The position numbers and the translations under genes were made by a program. A stretch of 64,000 bases of DNA from Sphingomonas crocodyli (GTDB lineage Bacteria; Pseudomonadota; Alphaproteobacteria; Sphingomonadales; Sphingomonadaceae): the NCBI RefSeq assembly GCF_004005865.1, contig NZ_SACN01000001.1:2542001-2606000 (forward strand). The letters run 5' to 3'. The notes below the pieces were generated by a model. The model was given only the letters and a program-made list of their open reading frames with translations, made no database searches and had not been told where the DNA came from. This document shows positions 27,093 to 36,538 of the stretch, in pieces (position 1 is the first letter of the stretch; each line of letters begins with the position of its first letter).

Positions 27093-28267
27093 TGTTCTTC
27101 GGCTTCCTCGACGAATTGCGCAGCGCGGGCATCCCCGCGAGCCTCAAGGAGCATCTGACGCTGCTCGAGGCGATGGATCGCGACGTGATCGGGTGGAGCG
27201 CGGAGGAATTCTATTATCTCGCCCGCGCGACCTATGTGAAGGACGAAGGGCTGCTCGACCGGTTCGACCGGGTCTTCGCCAAGGTCTTCAAGGGCTTGCT
27301 CGACGAAGCGGGCGAAGGCGCTGAACTGCCCGAGGACTGGCTGAAGGCGGTTGCCGAGAAATTCCTGACGCCGGAGCAGATGGAAGAGATCAAGTCGCTG
27401 GGCGACTGGGACGAGATCATGGAGACGCTCAAGAAGCGGCTCGAGGAACAGCAGGGCCGGCACGAAGGCGGCAACAAGTGGATCGGCACCGGCGGCACAT
27501 CGCCCTTCGGCAATTCGGGCTATAATCCCGAAGGCATACGCATCGGCGGCGAGAGCCGGCACAAGCGCGCGATCAAGGTGTGGGAGAAGCGCGAGTTCAA
27601 GAATCTCGACAATGATGTCGAGCTGGGCACGCGCAACATCAAGGTCGCGCTGCGCCGCCTGCGCCGCTTCGCGCGGCAGGGCGCAGCCGACGAACTGGAC
27701 ATCGATGGCACGATCGACGGCACCGCGCGGCGCGGCTTCCTGGATATCCAGATGCGGCCCGAGCGGCGCAATGCGGTGAAGCTGCTGCTGTTCCTCGACG
27801 TCGGCGGATCGATGGACCCGTATATCAAGATGGTCGAGGAGCTGTTTTCGGCCGCGACGACCGAGTTCAAGCATCTCGAATTCTTCTACTTCCACAATTG
27901 CGTTTACGAAGGGCTATGGAAGGACAATCGCCGCCGCTTCGCCGAGCGGACGCCTACCTGGGACGTGCTCCACAAATTCGGGCACGATTATAAGCTGGTG
28001 CTGGTGGGCGACGCGCAGATGAGCCCGTATGAGATTTCGCACGCGGGCGGATCGGTCGAACATATGAACGAGGAGCCGGGGGCGCTGTGGCTCCAGCGGC
28101 TGACCAACGTCTATTCGTCGGCGGCGTGGCTCAACCCGGTCGAGGAACGCTACTGGCCCTCCTCGCAATCGACCCGGATGATCCGCGAGTTGATGGACAA
28201 CCGGATGTTCCCGCTGACGCTGAGCGGCCTCGACGACGCGATGCGGTCGCTCGGGCGGAAGAAGTAG
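27092..28267 (+). CDS. VWA (CoxE-like) domain protein
   Basis: A 391-residue cytosolic protein. The C-terminal half is a von Willebrand A/CoxE-like domain; its metal-ion-dependent adhesion site starts LLLFLDVGGSMDPY (D-x-G-x-S at 236-240), with LVLVGDAQMSPYE supplying a later acidic site. The N-terminal ~130 residues are helical and acidic. Such proteins usually work with a MoxR-family AAA+ ATPase as a chaperone pair for metalloenzyme maturation or stress response, but no MoxR gene is within the window. It is translationally coupled to the MHS transporter upstream. Confidence 0.9.
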   Translation: MFFGFLDELRSAGIPASLKEHLTLLEAMDRDVIGWSAEEFYYLARATYVKDEGLLDRFDRVFAKVFKGLLDEAGEGAELPEDWLKAVAEKFLTPEQMEEIKSLGDWDEIMETLKKRLEEQQGRHEGGNKWIGTGGTSPFGNSGYNPEGIRIGGESRHKRAIKVWEKREFKNLDNDVELGTRNIKVALRRLRRFARQGAADELDIDGTIDGTARRGFLDIQMRPERRNAVKLLLFLDVGGSMDPYIKMVEELFSAATTEFKHLEFFYFHNCVYEGLWKDNRRRFAERTPTWDVLHKFGHDYKLVLVGDAQMSPYEISHAGGSVEHMNEEPGALWLQRLTNVYSSAAWLNPVEERYWPSSQSTRMIRELMDNRMFPLTLSGLDDAMRSLGRKK

Positions 28268-28292
28268 GCGCCCTAGCCTCCCGCCCCCCCAC

Positions 28293-28402
28293 TCGTCATT
28301 GCGAGCGTAGCGAAGCAATCCAGGCCCGCACTGGAGAAGGTCGCGAACCCCTCCTCTACGGGCCTGGATTGCTTCGTCGCCTTCGGCTTCTCGCAATGAC
28401 GA
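28293..28402. repeat. Family A palindromic repeat, copy after the VWA gene
   Basis: Short left arm (TCGTCATTGCGAGCGTAGCG) and long right arm ending TTCTCGCAATGACGA; 110 bp. Lies 25 bases after the VWA stop codon. Confidence 0.93.
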
Positions 28403-28471
28403 CTTTGGGTCATATTGTCGCGGACAGGCGGCGATCGGGGGCGATCGGCGGGCCTGCGGATGGGGGTTCCG

Positions 28472-29032
28472 ATGGCGCGATTTGCCGTATTCGCACTGCC
28501 TTTATTGCTGGTCGTGGCGCTGGTGATGCTGATCAATTCGTGGAGCGATACGCCCGCGGTGGAAACGACACCGCCCGCCGATCTTTCCGCCGTGGTGGCG
28601 CTGCCCAACGGATCGGTGCTGACCGCGCCTAAGGGGAGCGTAGGCCGCGACATGGTCGACTGGCTGGCGTCCGATGACGATACCGAGCGCCGCTTCGAAC
28701 TGGGCGGGCGCGAATTTGACGGGCGGTCGATCGAACCGACGATGGAATCGAAGGTGCGGATCGAACGCGGCGTCGCGATCCTCAAGGCCAATCCCAAAGT
28801 CTCGCTAGAGGTGATCGGCTATACCGCCGCCACCGCCGATGCTGCGGCCGACCTGAAGCTGGGGCAGGCGCGCGCCGACTGGGTGGTCAACGCGCTCCAC
28901 GACGGCGGCATCGCATCGAGCCGCATGACCGCCCACAGCCGCGGCGGCGCGGACCCGATCGGTGACAATGCAACGGCCGAGGGCCGCGCGAAGAATGAAC
29001 GCGTCGCGATGATCCTCCGCCACCAGCACTGA
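28472..29032 (+). CDS. OmpA-like peptidoglycan-binding domain protein
   Basis: A 186-residue protein with an N-terminal signal anchor (MARFAVFALPLLLVVALVML) and a C-terminal OmpA-like domain (about residues 75-184). The domain reads FDGRSIEPTMESKVRIERGVAILKANPKV..., then LGQARADWVVNALHDGGI and the closing NERVAMILRHQ, in which N-x-x-V matches the family. It probably tethers an inner-membrane-anchored protein to peptidoglycan. The frame is open upstream, but the ATG at 28472 opens the hydrophobic segment; ATG 28460 is four codons earlier. It converges with aceA. Confidence 0.83.
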   Translation: MARFAVFALPLLLVVALVMLINSWSDTPAVETTPPADLSAVVALPNGSVLTAPKGSVGRDMVDWLASDDDTERRFELGGREFDGRSIEPTMESKVRIERGVAILKANPKVSLEVIGYTAATADAAADLKLGQARADWVVNALHDGGIASSRMTAHSRGGADPIGDNATAEGRAKNERVAMILRHQH

Positions 29033-29054
29033 TTAATTGGCACTGACAAAAATT

Positions 29055-29080
29055 GGCCCGGAGGATTGCTCCCCCGGGCC
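29055..29080 (-). terminator. Rho-independent terminator of aceA
   Basis: GGCCCGG-A-GG and CC-C-CCGGGCC form a GC-rich hairpin; read leftward it is followed by AATTTTTG, a U-run. It lies 52 bases past the aceA stop codon. A second perfect hairpin, TTCGCGGGC-TAA-GCCCGCGAA at 29097-29117, stands between it and the gene. Confidence 0.75.
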
Positions 29081-29131
29081 ATGAGGCTCCCGGAAATTCG
29101 CGGGCTAAGCCCGCGAAACTCATGTGCGGCT

Positions 29132-30727
29132 TTACGCCGCAAACTGGTTCATCGTGTTGTGGACGCCGCCGGCCTTAAGCGCGGCTTCACCGGCGAAATA
29201 TTCCTTGTGGTCGTCGCCGATGTCGGAGCCCGACATGTTCTGATGCTTCACGCAGGCGATCCCTTCGCGGATTTCCTTGCGCTGCACGCCCTTGACGTAG
29301 CCGAGCATGCCCGCGTCGCCGAAATATTCCTTGGCGAGGTTGTCGGTGCTCAGCGCCGCCGTGTGATAGGTCGGCAGGGTGATCAGGTGATGGAAGATGC
29401 CGGCGCGCGCCGCCGCATCCTTCTGGAAGGTGCGGATCTTCTCATCGGCCTCGGCGGCCAGATCGGTCGCGTCATAGTCGACCGACATCAGCTTGGCGCG
29501 ATCATAAGCCGACACGTCCTTGCCAGCCTGCGCCCAGGCATCGAACACCTGCTGGCGGAAGTTCAGCGTCCAGTTGAACGACGGCGAGTTGTTGTAGACC
29601 AGCTTGGCGTTCGGGATCACTTCGCGGATGCGATCGACCATCGACGCGATCTGCTCGATATGCGGCTTTTCGGTCTCGATCCACAGCAGGTCCGCGCCGT
29701 TCTGGAGCGAGGTGATGCAGTCGAGCACGCAGCGATCCGCCCCGGTGCCTTCGCGGAACTGGAACAGGTTCGACGGCAGGCGCTTCGGGCGCAGCAGCTT
29801 GCCGTTGCGGTTGATGATCACGTCGCCGTTGCGCGCGGTCGCGGGATCGATCTCTTCGCAATCGAGGAAGCTGTTATACTGGTCGCCAATGTCGCCCGGC
29901 GCATTGCTGACGGCGATCTGCTTGGTGAGGCCGGCGCCCAGCGAGTCGGTGCGCGTGACGATGATGCCGTCCTCGACACCCATTTCGAGGAAGGCGTAAC
30001 GGCAGGCGCGGACCTTCGCGAGGAAGTCCTCATGCGGCACGGTGACCTTGCCGTCCTGGTGGCCGCACTGCTTTTCGTCGGACACCTGATTTTCGATCTG
30101 GAGCGCGCAGGCGCCCGCCTCGATCATCTTCTTGGCGAGAAGATAGGTCGCCTCGGCATTGCCGAAGCCCGCGTCGATATCCGCGATGATCGGCACGACG
30201 TGCGTCTCGTAATTGTCGATCGCGTGAATCAGGCGCTGCGCCTCGACCTCGTTGCCGGTCTCACGTGCCTTGTCGAGTTCGCGGAACATGCCGCCGAGTT
30301 CGCGGGCGTCGGCCTGCTTGAGGAAGGTGTAAAGCTCCTCGATCAGCGCGGGAACGCTGGTCTTCTCATGCATCGACTGATCGGGCAGCGGGCCGAAGTC
30401 CGAACGGAGTGCTGCGACCATCCAGCCCGACAGATAGAGGTAACGGCGCTTGGTGGTGCCGAAATGCTTCTTGATGCTGATCAGCTTCTGCTGACCGATG
30501 AAGCCGTGCCAGCAACCGAGCGACTGGGTGTAGTCGGCCGGGTTCAGATCATAGGCCGCCATATCCTCGCGCATGATCTTCGCGGTGTAGCGGGCGATGT
30601 CGAGGCCGGTCTTGAACCGGTTCTGCAGCTGCATCCGCGCGACCGATTCGGCGCTGATCCCATCCCAGGTGCCGTTGAAGCCGCTGATGAGCTGGGCGTG
30701 GTGCGCGATCTTGTCTTGATAGGTCAT
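29132..30727 (-). CDS. aceA: Isocitrate lyase
   Basis: Cleaves isocitrate to glyoxylate and succinate, the first step of the glyoxylate shunt, allowing growth on acetate and fatty acids. The 531-residue protein contains the catalytic signature KQCGH (219-223, with the active-site Cys221) and surrounding GHQDGKVTVPHEDF, plus IADIDAGFGNAEA. It is about 100 residues longer than E. coli AceA (434), like the longer isocitrate lyases of some proteobacteria. The ATG at 30727 has GAGG six bases upstream; the open frame further out has no ribosome site. It fits the acyl-CoA catabolic genes at the left of the window. No malate synthase gene is in the window. Confidence 0.97.
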   Translation of the reverse strand: MTYQDKIAHHAQLISGFNGTWDGISAESVARMQLQNRFKTGLDIARYTAKIMREDMAAYDLNPADYTQSLGCWHGFIGQQKLISIKKHFGTTKRRYLYLSGWMVAALRSDFGPLPDQSMHEKTSVPALIEELYTFLKQADARELGGMFRELDKARETGNEVEAQRLIHAIDNYETHVVPIIADIDAGFGNAEATYLLAKKMIEAGACALQIENQVSDEKQCGHQDGKVTVPHEDFLAKVRACRYAFLEMGVEDGIIVTRTDSLGAGLTKQIAVSNAPGDIGDQYNSFLDCEEIDPATARNGDVIINRNGKLLRPKRLPSNLFQFREGTGADRCVLDCITSLQNGADLLWIETEKPHIEQIASMVDRIREVIPNAKLVYNNSPSFNWTLNFRQQVFDAWAQAGKDVSAYDRAKLMSVDYDATDLAAEADEKIRTFQKDAAARAGIFHHLITLPTYHTAALSTDNLAKEYFGDAGMLGYVKGVQRKEIREGIACVKHQNMSGSDIGDDHKEYFAGEAALKAGGVHNTMNQFAA

Positions 30728-30837
30728 CGGATCCTCGTGGACGCTTAAGAACTGCGAGGGCCGATAACGGGAGAGCGCCCGCCGATGCATGTGCGCTGCG
30801 GCGAAAAAGGCGTAGCGATGAAAATTTGGGCGGGGTT

Positions 30838-30870
30838 AGGGGTGTAGAGTTGTAAAGTCCTTACACCCCT
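30838..30870. promoter_or_regulatory. 9-bp dyad upstream of aceA
   Basis: AGGGGTGTA and TACACCCCT are perfect inverted arms 15 bases apart, about 110-140 bases ahead of the aceA start codon. A possible operator; equally it may be the remnant of the leader or an early stem of the neighbouring repeat. No other feature explains it. Confidence 0.3.
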
Positions 30871-30873
30871 TCT

Positions 30874-30983
30874 TCGTCATTGCGAGGAGCCGTAGGCGAC
30901 GCGGCAATCCAGGCCCGTACTAGAGTTAGTCGCGAGCCTCTCTCATGCGGGCCTGGATTGCTTCGCTACGCTCGCAATGACGA
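30874..30983. repeat. Family A palindromic repeat, copy between aceA and the NamZ-like gene
   Basis: Long left arm TCGTCATTGCGAGGAGCCGT, short right arm GCTACGCTCGCAATGACGA; 110 bp; ends ten bases before the NamZ-like stop codon. Confidence 0.93.
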
Positions 30984-30992
30984 GAATTTTGG

Positions 30993-32201
30993 TCAGTAGA
31001 GCAGGTGCCCGCGCCGTTCCTCGATCCACGCCTGTTCGTCGGGAATGGTCAGCGCGTCGAGATCGCCCGGCTCCGCACCCGCATCGTCGACCCATTCGCG
31101 CAGCGCGGGGCCGCCGTTGATCACGTCGATCGCGAGCTTGTCGAACACATATTCGTACGGGAAATCGCGCCACAGATCATAACCGGGGTGGAGCGACCGG
31201 ATCGCCTTGAACGCCAGCGTCTGGAGCCGCCACGGGCGGAAGGCCGCGTGATCATAAGCCGCGCCCTCGGCATGGATGAACACGCCCGCGCACAATTGCC
31301 CGACATGCTTGTGAAAAGTCGGCTGAAACCAGACATCGCGCAGCGTGCAGCCTTCCAGCCAGTGCGGCGCGATCCGGCGCATTTCGGCGATGATCGCGCG
31401 GGCATCGAGATCGGGCGCGCCGAACATTTCCAGCGGGCGCGTGGTGCCGCGCGCTTCGGACAGGTTGGTCCCCTCCAGCATCACCGTGCCCGCATAGGCC
31501 CGCGCCATATTGACGTTGGCGGCATTGGGACTGGGATTGATCCAGGGGCGATCGACCGGCCAACCGAAGCCCGCGGCCTCGGGCGCCCAGCCCTCCATTG
31601 CGATCACGCGATAATCGACGTCCAGCTTGAAGTGGCGGATGAACCAATGCCCCATCTCGCCCAGCGTCATGCCGTGGCGCATCGGCATCGGCCCCGCCCC
31701 GACGAAACTCTCCCAACCCGGACGCAGGGTCAGCCCCTCGACCGGGCGGCCCGCGGGATTGGGGCGATCGAGCACCCACACGCTCTTGCCGTGCATCGCG
31801 GCGGCTTCGAGGACGTAGAGGAGCGTCGTGACGAAGGTGTAGATGCGGCAGCCGACATCCTGCAGATCGACCAGCATCACATCGAACGTGTTCATCGACT
31901 GGCCGGTCGGGCGGCGCACCTCGCCATAGAGGCTGAACACCGGCATGCCGTAGGTCGGGTCGGTGAAGTCGGGCGACTCCATCATATTGTCCTGCAGGTC
32001 GCCGCGCACGCCATGCTGCGGCCCGAACACCGCCGAGACGTTGAGCCCGCTCGCCACCAGCGCGTCGAGGCTGTGCGTCAGATCCGCCGTCACCGAAGCG
32101 GGATGCGCGAGCAGGGCGACACGCTTGCCTTCGAGGGGTTTGCGGAGCGTGGGGTCGGCGAGGAGCCGGTCGATACCGAAGTTCATGGGGCCAGAAATCA
32201 T
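30993..32201 (-). CDS. DUF1343 exo-beta-N-acetylmuramidase (NamZ-like)
   Basis: A 402-residue member of DUF1343, the family of the exo-N-acetylmuramidase NamZ, which removes terminal MurNAc from peptidoglycan fragments. Seen: KRVALLAHPASVTADLTHSLDAL, SAVFGPQHGVRGDLQDNMMES, VDLQDVGCRIYTFVTTLLY, DRPNPAGRPVEG and EGTNLSEARGTTRPLEMFGAP, blocks typical of the family. No signal peptide is obvious, so it may act on recycled muropeptides in the cytoplasm (inference). The start at 32201 overlaps the stop of the upstream DOMON gene by four bases (ATGA), a coupled pair. Confidence 0.9.
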   Translation of the reverse strand: MISGPMNFGIDRLLADPTLRKPLEGKRVALLAHPASVTADLTHSLDALVASGLNVSAVFGPQHGVRGDLQDNMMESPDFTDPTYGMPVFSLYGEVRRPTGQSMNTFDVMLVDLQDVGCRIYTFVTTLLYVLEAAAMHGKSVWVLDRPNPAGRPVEGLTLRPGWESFVGAGPMPMRHGMTLGEMGHWFIRHFKLDVDYRVIAMEGWAPEAAGFGWPVDRPWINPSPNAANVNMARAYAGTVMLEGTNLSEARGTTRPLEMFGAPDLDARAIIAEMRRIAPHWLEGCTLRDVWFQPTFHKHVGQLCAGVFIHAEGAAYDHAAFRPWRLQTLAFKAIRSLHPGYDLWRDFPYEYVFDKLAIDVINGGPALREWVDDAGAEPGDLDALTIPDEQAWIEERRGHLLY

Positions 32202-32746
32202 GGGAGGCTGGGTGCCGGGAGTTCGATCGCGAAGCAAGCGGCATCGTGGAAGTCGGGCTTGCCCGGCGGATGCGCGAGCGCCCAATAGGATTTGCGCCCC
32301 TCCACATCCTCGATCACCGCCGACAGGCCGATCCGCCGCCAGTCGCCGCTGAGCGCCGCGCAATCGACGAACACCGCCTGGACGAAGCGGCTGCCTTCAT
32401 TGTCCACGAAGATGTCGGGCGCGGGCTGGCGCAGCATCATCGCCATCCCCTCGCGATAGCGATCGAACCGATAGGCGGCCCAGCAGCGCGACGGCGCGAA
32501 GTTGAACTCGGCATAGCCCTCGCCCAGCCCCACGAACGCTTCGAAACAGCTATGCTGCCACAGGCCGTCGGCGCGTGCCGGCTCGCCAGGCGGCGGCAGG
32601 CGCAACTGGGCGATCCGGCCGATGATCACATATTCGATCTTCAGCACGTCGCGGCCCATCAGGGTCGCCTTGGCGCCGACGGTGATGTCGGGCGCCTCGC
32701 ACGCCGGATGCGCGATCAACGCCCGTTTCGCCAGCACCCTACTCAA
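32198..32746 (-). CDS. DOMON-like domain protein coupled to the NamZ-like gene
   Basis: A 182-residue protein of a beta-sandwich, DOMON-like type, which binds carbohydrate or haem in other proteins. Seen: [27 protein letters not shown] and [12 protein letters not shown], the conserved W-x-x-x-C-F-E core of this bacterial group. No signal peptide. The longest frame starts with TTG at 32746; GTG at 32737 is an alternative, and neither has a strong ribosome site. The stop overlaps the muramidase start by four bases, so the products are likely used together in muropeptide turnover (inference). Confidence 0.75.
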   Translation of the reverse strand: MSRVLAKRALIAHPACEAPDITVGAKATLMGRDVLKIEYVIIGRIAQLRLPPPGEPARADGLWQHSCFEAFVGLGEGYAEFNFAPSRCWAAYRFDRYREGMAMMLRQPAPDIFVDNEGSRFVQAVFVDCAALSGDWRRIGLSAVIEDVEGRKSYWALAHPPGKPDFHDAACFAIELPAPSLP

Positions 32747-32778
32747 TCGTCGAACCCCATGCTAATCGCCCGCGCGCT

Positions 32779-34005
32779 ATGACCGAACATAAATCCGATC
32801 TGCTGCGCCTTCTGGACGCGCGAGGCTATATCCATCAGGTGACCGACGCCAGCGCGCTCGATGCGCTCGCGGCCAAGGGGATCGTCCCCGGCTATATCGG
32901 CTTCGATCCGACCGCGCCCTCGCTGCACGTCGGTAGCCTCGTGCAGATCATGCTGCTGCGGCGGCTGCAGCAGGCGGGGCACAAGCCGATCGTCCTGATG
33001 GGCGGCGGCACAGGCAAGATCGGCGATCCCAGCTTCAAGGACGAGGCGCGCAAGCTGCTGACCACCGATCTGATCGCGAGCAATGTCGCGTCGATCAAGC
33101 GCATCTTCGAACGCTTCCTGACCTTCGGCGACGGCCCCACCGACGCGGTGATGGTCGACAATGCCGACTGGCTCGACAAGCTGGAGTACATCCCCTTCCT
33201 GCGCGAAGTGGGGCAGCATTTCTCGATCAACCGGATGCTGAGCTTCGATTCGGTGAAGCTGCGGCTCGATCGCGAGCAATCGCTGAGCTTCCTCGAGTTC
33301 AACTACATGATCCTGCAGGCGTACGACTTCATGGAGCTGTCGCGCCGTTCGGGCGTGCGGCTGCAGATGGGCGGCTCCGATCAGTGGGGCAATATCGTCA
33401 ACGGCATCGAACTCGCCCGCCGCATGGATGGGACCGAGGTGTACGGCATCACCACGCCGCTCATCACCACCGCCGATGGCGGCAAGATGGGCAAGACGAT
33501 GTCGGGCGCGATCTGGCTGAACGAAGATGCCCTGCCCGCTTATGATTACTGGCAGTTCTGGCGGAACACGCACGACAAGGATGTCGGCCGCTTCCTGCGC
33601 CTGTTCACCGACCTTCCGCTCGACGAGATCGTGCGGCTCGAGGCCCTGGGCGGGCAGGAGATCAACCAGGCCAAGATCGTCCTCGCCAACGAAGCGACCG
33701 CGATGTGCCGTGGCGCCGAAGCGGCGGCTGCGGCGGCCGAGACCGCGCGTCGCACCTTCGAGGAAGGTTCGGCGGGCGGCGACCTGCCGGCCTTCGCGGT
33801 GCCAGGCGGATCGATCGGCATCCTCGACGCGCTCGTCAACCTCGGCCTCGTCGCATCGAAGGGCGAGGCCAAGCGCCTGATCAAGGGCGGCGGCGCGCGC
33901 ATCGACGGCGAGAAGGTGTCGGACGAGAATGCGGTCGTGACCGTCAGCGGCGACGGCGTGAAGCTGTCGGCGGGCAAGAAGGCGCATGGGGTGCTGACGC
34001 TGTGA
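32779..34005 (+). CDS. tyrS: Tyrosyl-tRNA synthetase
   Basis: Charges tRNA-Tyr. The 408-residue enzyme has the class I signature as HVGS (residues 50-53, in [10 protein letters not shown]) and the KMSKS loop as KMGKT (236-240). [34 protein letters not shown] and [14 protein letters not shown] are typical of bacterial TyrRS. The C-terminal ~65 residues form an S4 RNA-binding domain ([23 protein letters not shown]). Its stop overlaps the GTG start of the next gene. Confidence 0.98.
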   Translation: MTEHKSDLLRLLDARGYIHQVTDASALDALAAKGIVPGYIGFDPTAPSLHVGSLVQIMLLRRLQQAGHKPIVLMGGGTGKIGDPSFKDEARKLLTTDLIASNVASIKRIFERFLTFGDGPTDAVMVDNADWLDKLEYIPFLREVGQHFSINRMLSFDSVKLRLDREQSLSFLEFNYMILQAYDFMELSRRSGVRLQMGGSDQWGNIVNGIELARRMDGTEVYGITTPLITTADGGKMGKTMSGAIWLNEDALPAYDYWQFWRNTHDKDVGRFLRLFTDLPLDEIVRLEALGGQEINQAKIVLANEATAMCRGAEAAAAAAETARRTFEEGSAGGDLPAFAVPGGSIGILDALVNLGLVASKGEAKRLIKGGGARIDGEKVSDENAVVTVSGDGVKLSAGKKAHGVLTL

Positions 34006-35279
34006 AGGCGGTTCGGCTGCTCGCATTGATCGGGGTCGCCGCGCTGAGCATTTCCGCCAAGCGCGCGCCCTCCCCGCTCGACGGGCTGGCGGCCGATTAT
34101 GTCCACCTGAGCCTGGAAGCGGGCGAACGCGAGCCCGGCTATGTCGACGCTTATTATGGCCCGAAGATCTGGGCCGAGGAGGCGAAGGCCAAGCCCGGTA
34201 CGCCCGCCGAACTGCTCGCCCGCGCGCAGGCGATCGAGGCGAAGCTGGCGGCGGTGAAGCCGACCGGCCTCACCCCCGACGATCGCCGTCGCCTGACCTT
34301 CCTGAAGGGGCAGGTCCACGCCGCGACCACGCGGCTCGCGATGCTCACCGGCACCAAGTTCAGCTTCGCCGACGAGGCTAAGGGGCTGTTTTCGGTGCGC
34401 CCGAAACTCAAGCCGCTGTCGGCTTATGATCCGGTCATCGCCGAGATCGAGAAGCTGGTGCCCGGCGAAGGGCCTCTGTGGAAGCGGGTCGACGCCTTCC
34501 AGAATCGCTACGTCGTGCCCGCCGATCGGCTGGAGCCCGTCATGCGCGCCGCGATCGCCGAATGTCGTGCGCGCACCGCCGCGCATATCGCGTTGCCCGA
34601 TCAGGAGCGGTTCGACCTCGAACTCGTCACCGGCAAACCGTGGAGCGGCTACAACTGGTATAAGGGCGACGCGCACAGCCTGATCCAGATCAACACCGAT
34701 CTGCCCGTCCGCATCGATCGCGCGATCGATCTGGGGTGCCATGAGGGCTATCCGGGGCATCACGCGCTCAACATGCTGCTGGAGCGCAAGCTGGCACTGG
34801 CCAAGGGCTGGACCGAGTTTACCGTCTATCCGCTCTATTCGCCGCAAAGCTTCATCGCCGAAGGATCGGCCAATGCGGGGATCGATCTCGCCTTCCCCGG
34901 CGCGCAGAAGGCCGCGTTCGAAGCAGCGAAGCTCTATCCGCTCGCCGGCCTCGATCCGGCCAGCGCCGCGCCTTATGATCGGCTGCTGGGCCTGCTCCAC
35001 AAGCTGACGGGCGCGCGGCTGACGATCGCGGAAATGTATCTGGACGGAAAGATCGACCGCGCGAAGGCGATCGACCTGATTCAGAATTACCAGTTGCTCA
35101 GCCCCGAACGGGCCAAACAGAGCCTCAGCTTCACCGATTCTTACCGTAGCTACGTCATTAACTACGGCCTGGGGCAGGATATGGTCGCCGCCAGCCTGAA
35201 TCGCGCCGGAAAGGCGCGGTGGAAGCGGATGGAGGCCATTATATCGGAGCCGACGACGCCGGCGGATCTCCGCCACTGA
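34002..35279 (+). CDS. DUF885-family protein with an HExxxH zinc-type motif
   Basis: A 425-residue protein whose DUF885 signature is [12 protein letters not shown] near the middle: H-E-x-x-x-H with a following His, a zinc-binding arrangement found in putative metallopeptidases of this family. [17 protein letters not shown] supplies a downstream conserved Glu. The N-terminus ([23 protein letters not shown]) looks like a signal peptide without a clear lipobox. It starts with GTG at 34002, overlapping the tyrS stop by four bases. Substrate unknown; coupling to tyrS may be only mechanical. Confidence 0.85.
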   Translation: MKAVRLLALIGVAALSISAKRAPSPLDGLAADYVHLSLEAGEREPGYVDAYYGPKIWAEEAKAKPGTPAELLARAQAIEAKLAAVKPTGLTPDDRRRLTFLKGQVHAATTRLAMLTGTKFSFADEAKGLFSVRPKLKPLSAYDPVIAEIEKLVPGEGPLWKRVDAFQNRYVVPADRLEPVMRAAIAECRARTAAHIALPDQERFDLELVTGKPWSGYNWYKGDAHSLIQINTDLPVRIDRAIDLGCHEGYPGHHALNMLLERKLALAKGWTEFTVYPLYSPQSFIAEGSANAGIDLAFPGAQKAAFEAAKLYPLAGLDPASAAPYDRLLGLLHKLTGARLTIAEMYLDGKIDRAKAIDLIQNYQLLSPERAKQSLSFTDSYRSYVINYGLGQDMVAASLNRAGKARWKRMEAIISEPTTPADLRH

Positions 35280-35407
35280 CACCGGTTTACGACCTTTGGC
35301 CAACGGCCGGCCGCAAAAGATGATGTTAGGTAGGTTTTAAGCGTAACGATTTACCATTTGGTAAGTCGGCGAAAGGATTCTGTCCTTAACACAAGGACAT
35401 GACCCGA

Positions 35408-35767
35408 ATGACCCAGCCCTTGCCGAAGCCGATGCAGACGCCAGCCGCCGACCCCGCCGAACTGCGTCGCGCGCCCCGTGACGAGGTGGCTCTCCCGACC
35501 CGCATGATCGACGCGCAGAATCGCGCGGCGGACGTGCTGCTGGTCAACGTTTCCCCGCTGGGCTTCATGGTCCGCGAATATGGATCGACCGAAAAGGGTT
35601 CGATCGTGAAGCTGCAGCTTCCGCGCCTGGGCGATGTGCCCGCGAAGGTGGTCTGGTCGCTGGGCGGCCGGATCGGCGCCGAGTTCCTGACGCCGATCGA
35701 TCAATATGCCTACACCGCCATGCTGAACGCCGCGAAAGCGCGCCGCCAGCGTTGGCCGATGGGCTGA
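35408..35767 (+). CDS. PilZ domain protein
   Basis: A 119-residue single-domain protein likely to bind cyclic di-GMP. The R-x-x-x-R motif is RRAPRDEV and the second element appears as NVSPLGFMV, close to the D/N-x-S-x-x-G consensus. VKLQLPRLGDVPAKVVWSLGGRIGAEFL forms the remaining barrel. The chosen ATG at 35408 stands about ten bases after AAGGA; the ATG at 35399 would leave only one base. It has no operon partner. Flagella, pilus or polysaccharide regulation are possible targets. Confidence 0.85.
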   Translation: MTQPLPKPMQTPAADPAELRRAPRDEVALPTRMIDAQNRAADVLLVNVSPLGFMVREYGSTEKGSIVKLQLPRLGDVPAKVVWSLGGRIGAEFLTPIDQYAYTAMLNAAKARRQRWPMG

Positions 35768-35774
35768 CAAATCA

Positions 35775-35899
35775 ATCCTCCCCCGCCAGGGGGAGGTGTC
35801 AGCGCAGCTGACGGAGGGGGAGGACGCGGCTAACTCAAGTTGGTCGTCGTCCTCCCCCTCCGTCGCTTTCAGCGCCACCTCCCCCTGGCGGGGGAGGAT
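35775..35899. repeat. Family B palindromic repeat, copy 4
   Basis: 125 bp element between the convergent PilZ and acetyltransferase genes; its last base falls in the acetyltransferase stop codon. Left inner stem GTCAGCGCAGCTGAC, right inner stem GTCGCTTTCAGCGCC; orientation as copy 2. Confidence 0.92.
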
Positions 35900-36399
35900 C
35901 AGATCAGCGCCTTCTCCAGCACCACGAAGCTGAGGTCGTCCCGCGGCGGATCGCCATAGGGAAAGGGCAAGGTTTCGCCCGTCAGCGCATAGCCGCGCCG
36001 CTGATACCAGGCGATCAGCGTGTCGCGGATGTGGACCACCGTCATCCGCATTGTCCTACCGCCCAGCGCGCGTGCCGCATCCTCGGCGCCCTCCAGTAAC
36101 CGGCGGCCGATGCCGCCCGCCTGCAGATCGGGCCGCACGGTCAGCAGGCCGAGATACCAGGCCCCCTCACCCGCCGGCTCGATCCACACGGTGCCGAGCA
36201 ATGTGCCGCCGTCGCGCAGCAGCATGAGCCGCGCCTCGGGCTTGGCGGCGATATCGGCGCGCAGTTCGTCCACGGTCGTCCGATCGCCGCCGATATAGTC
36301 CTCACGCGTCCAGCCCGCATGATCGCCGCCGCGATAGGCGAGGTTCGCCAGCGCCACGACTTCGGCAAGGTCGGTATCGGTCGCGATCGTCAGGCTCAT
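35899..36399 (-). CDS. GNAT-family N-acetyltransferase
   Basis: A 166-residue acetyl-CoA-dependent acyltransferase. The acetyl-CoA-binding motif A is GLLTVRPDLQAGGIGRRLLEGAE, with the Q-x-x-G-x-G/A loop as QAGGIG; motif B follows as ALGGRTMRMTVVHIRDTLIAWYQRRGY. The acceptor is unknown. M6 of the open frame at 36399 is preferred over the ATG at 36414. The stop codon overlaps the final base of family B copy 4, so that repeat supplies part of the gene's end. Confidence 0.88.
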   Translation of the reverse strand: MSLTIATDTDLAEVVALANLAYRGGDHAGWTREDYIGGDRTTVDELRADIAAKPEARLMLLRDGGTLLGTVWIEPAGEGAWYLGLLTVRPDLQAGGIGRRLLEGAEDAARALGGRTMRMTVVHIRDTLIAWYQRRGYALTGETLPFPYGDPPRDDLSFVVLEKALI

Positions 36400-36417
36400 T
36401 CGGTCATCCCCCAAAAC

Positions 36418-36527
36418 TCGTCATTGCGAGCATAGCGAAGCAATCCAGGCCCGCACCAGAGAAGCTCGCGACCATCTCTTATGCGGGCTTGGATTGCTTC
36501 GTCGCCTTCGGCTCCTCGCAATGACGA
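36418..36527. repeat. Family A palindromic repeat, copy upstream of the acetyltransferase
   Basis: Short left arm with a substitution (AGCATAGCG), long right arm ending TCCTCGCAATGACGA; 110 bp, between the acetyltransferase start and the ATP synthase terminator. Confidence 0.92.
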
Positions 36528-36538
36528 GCAGATACGAA

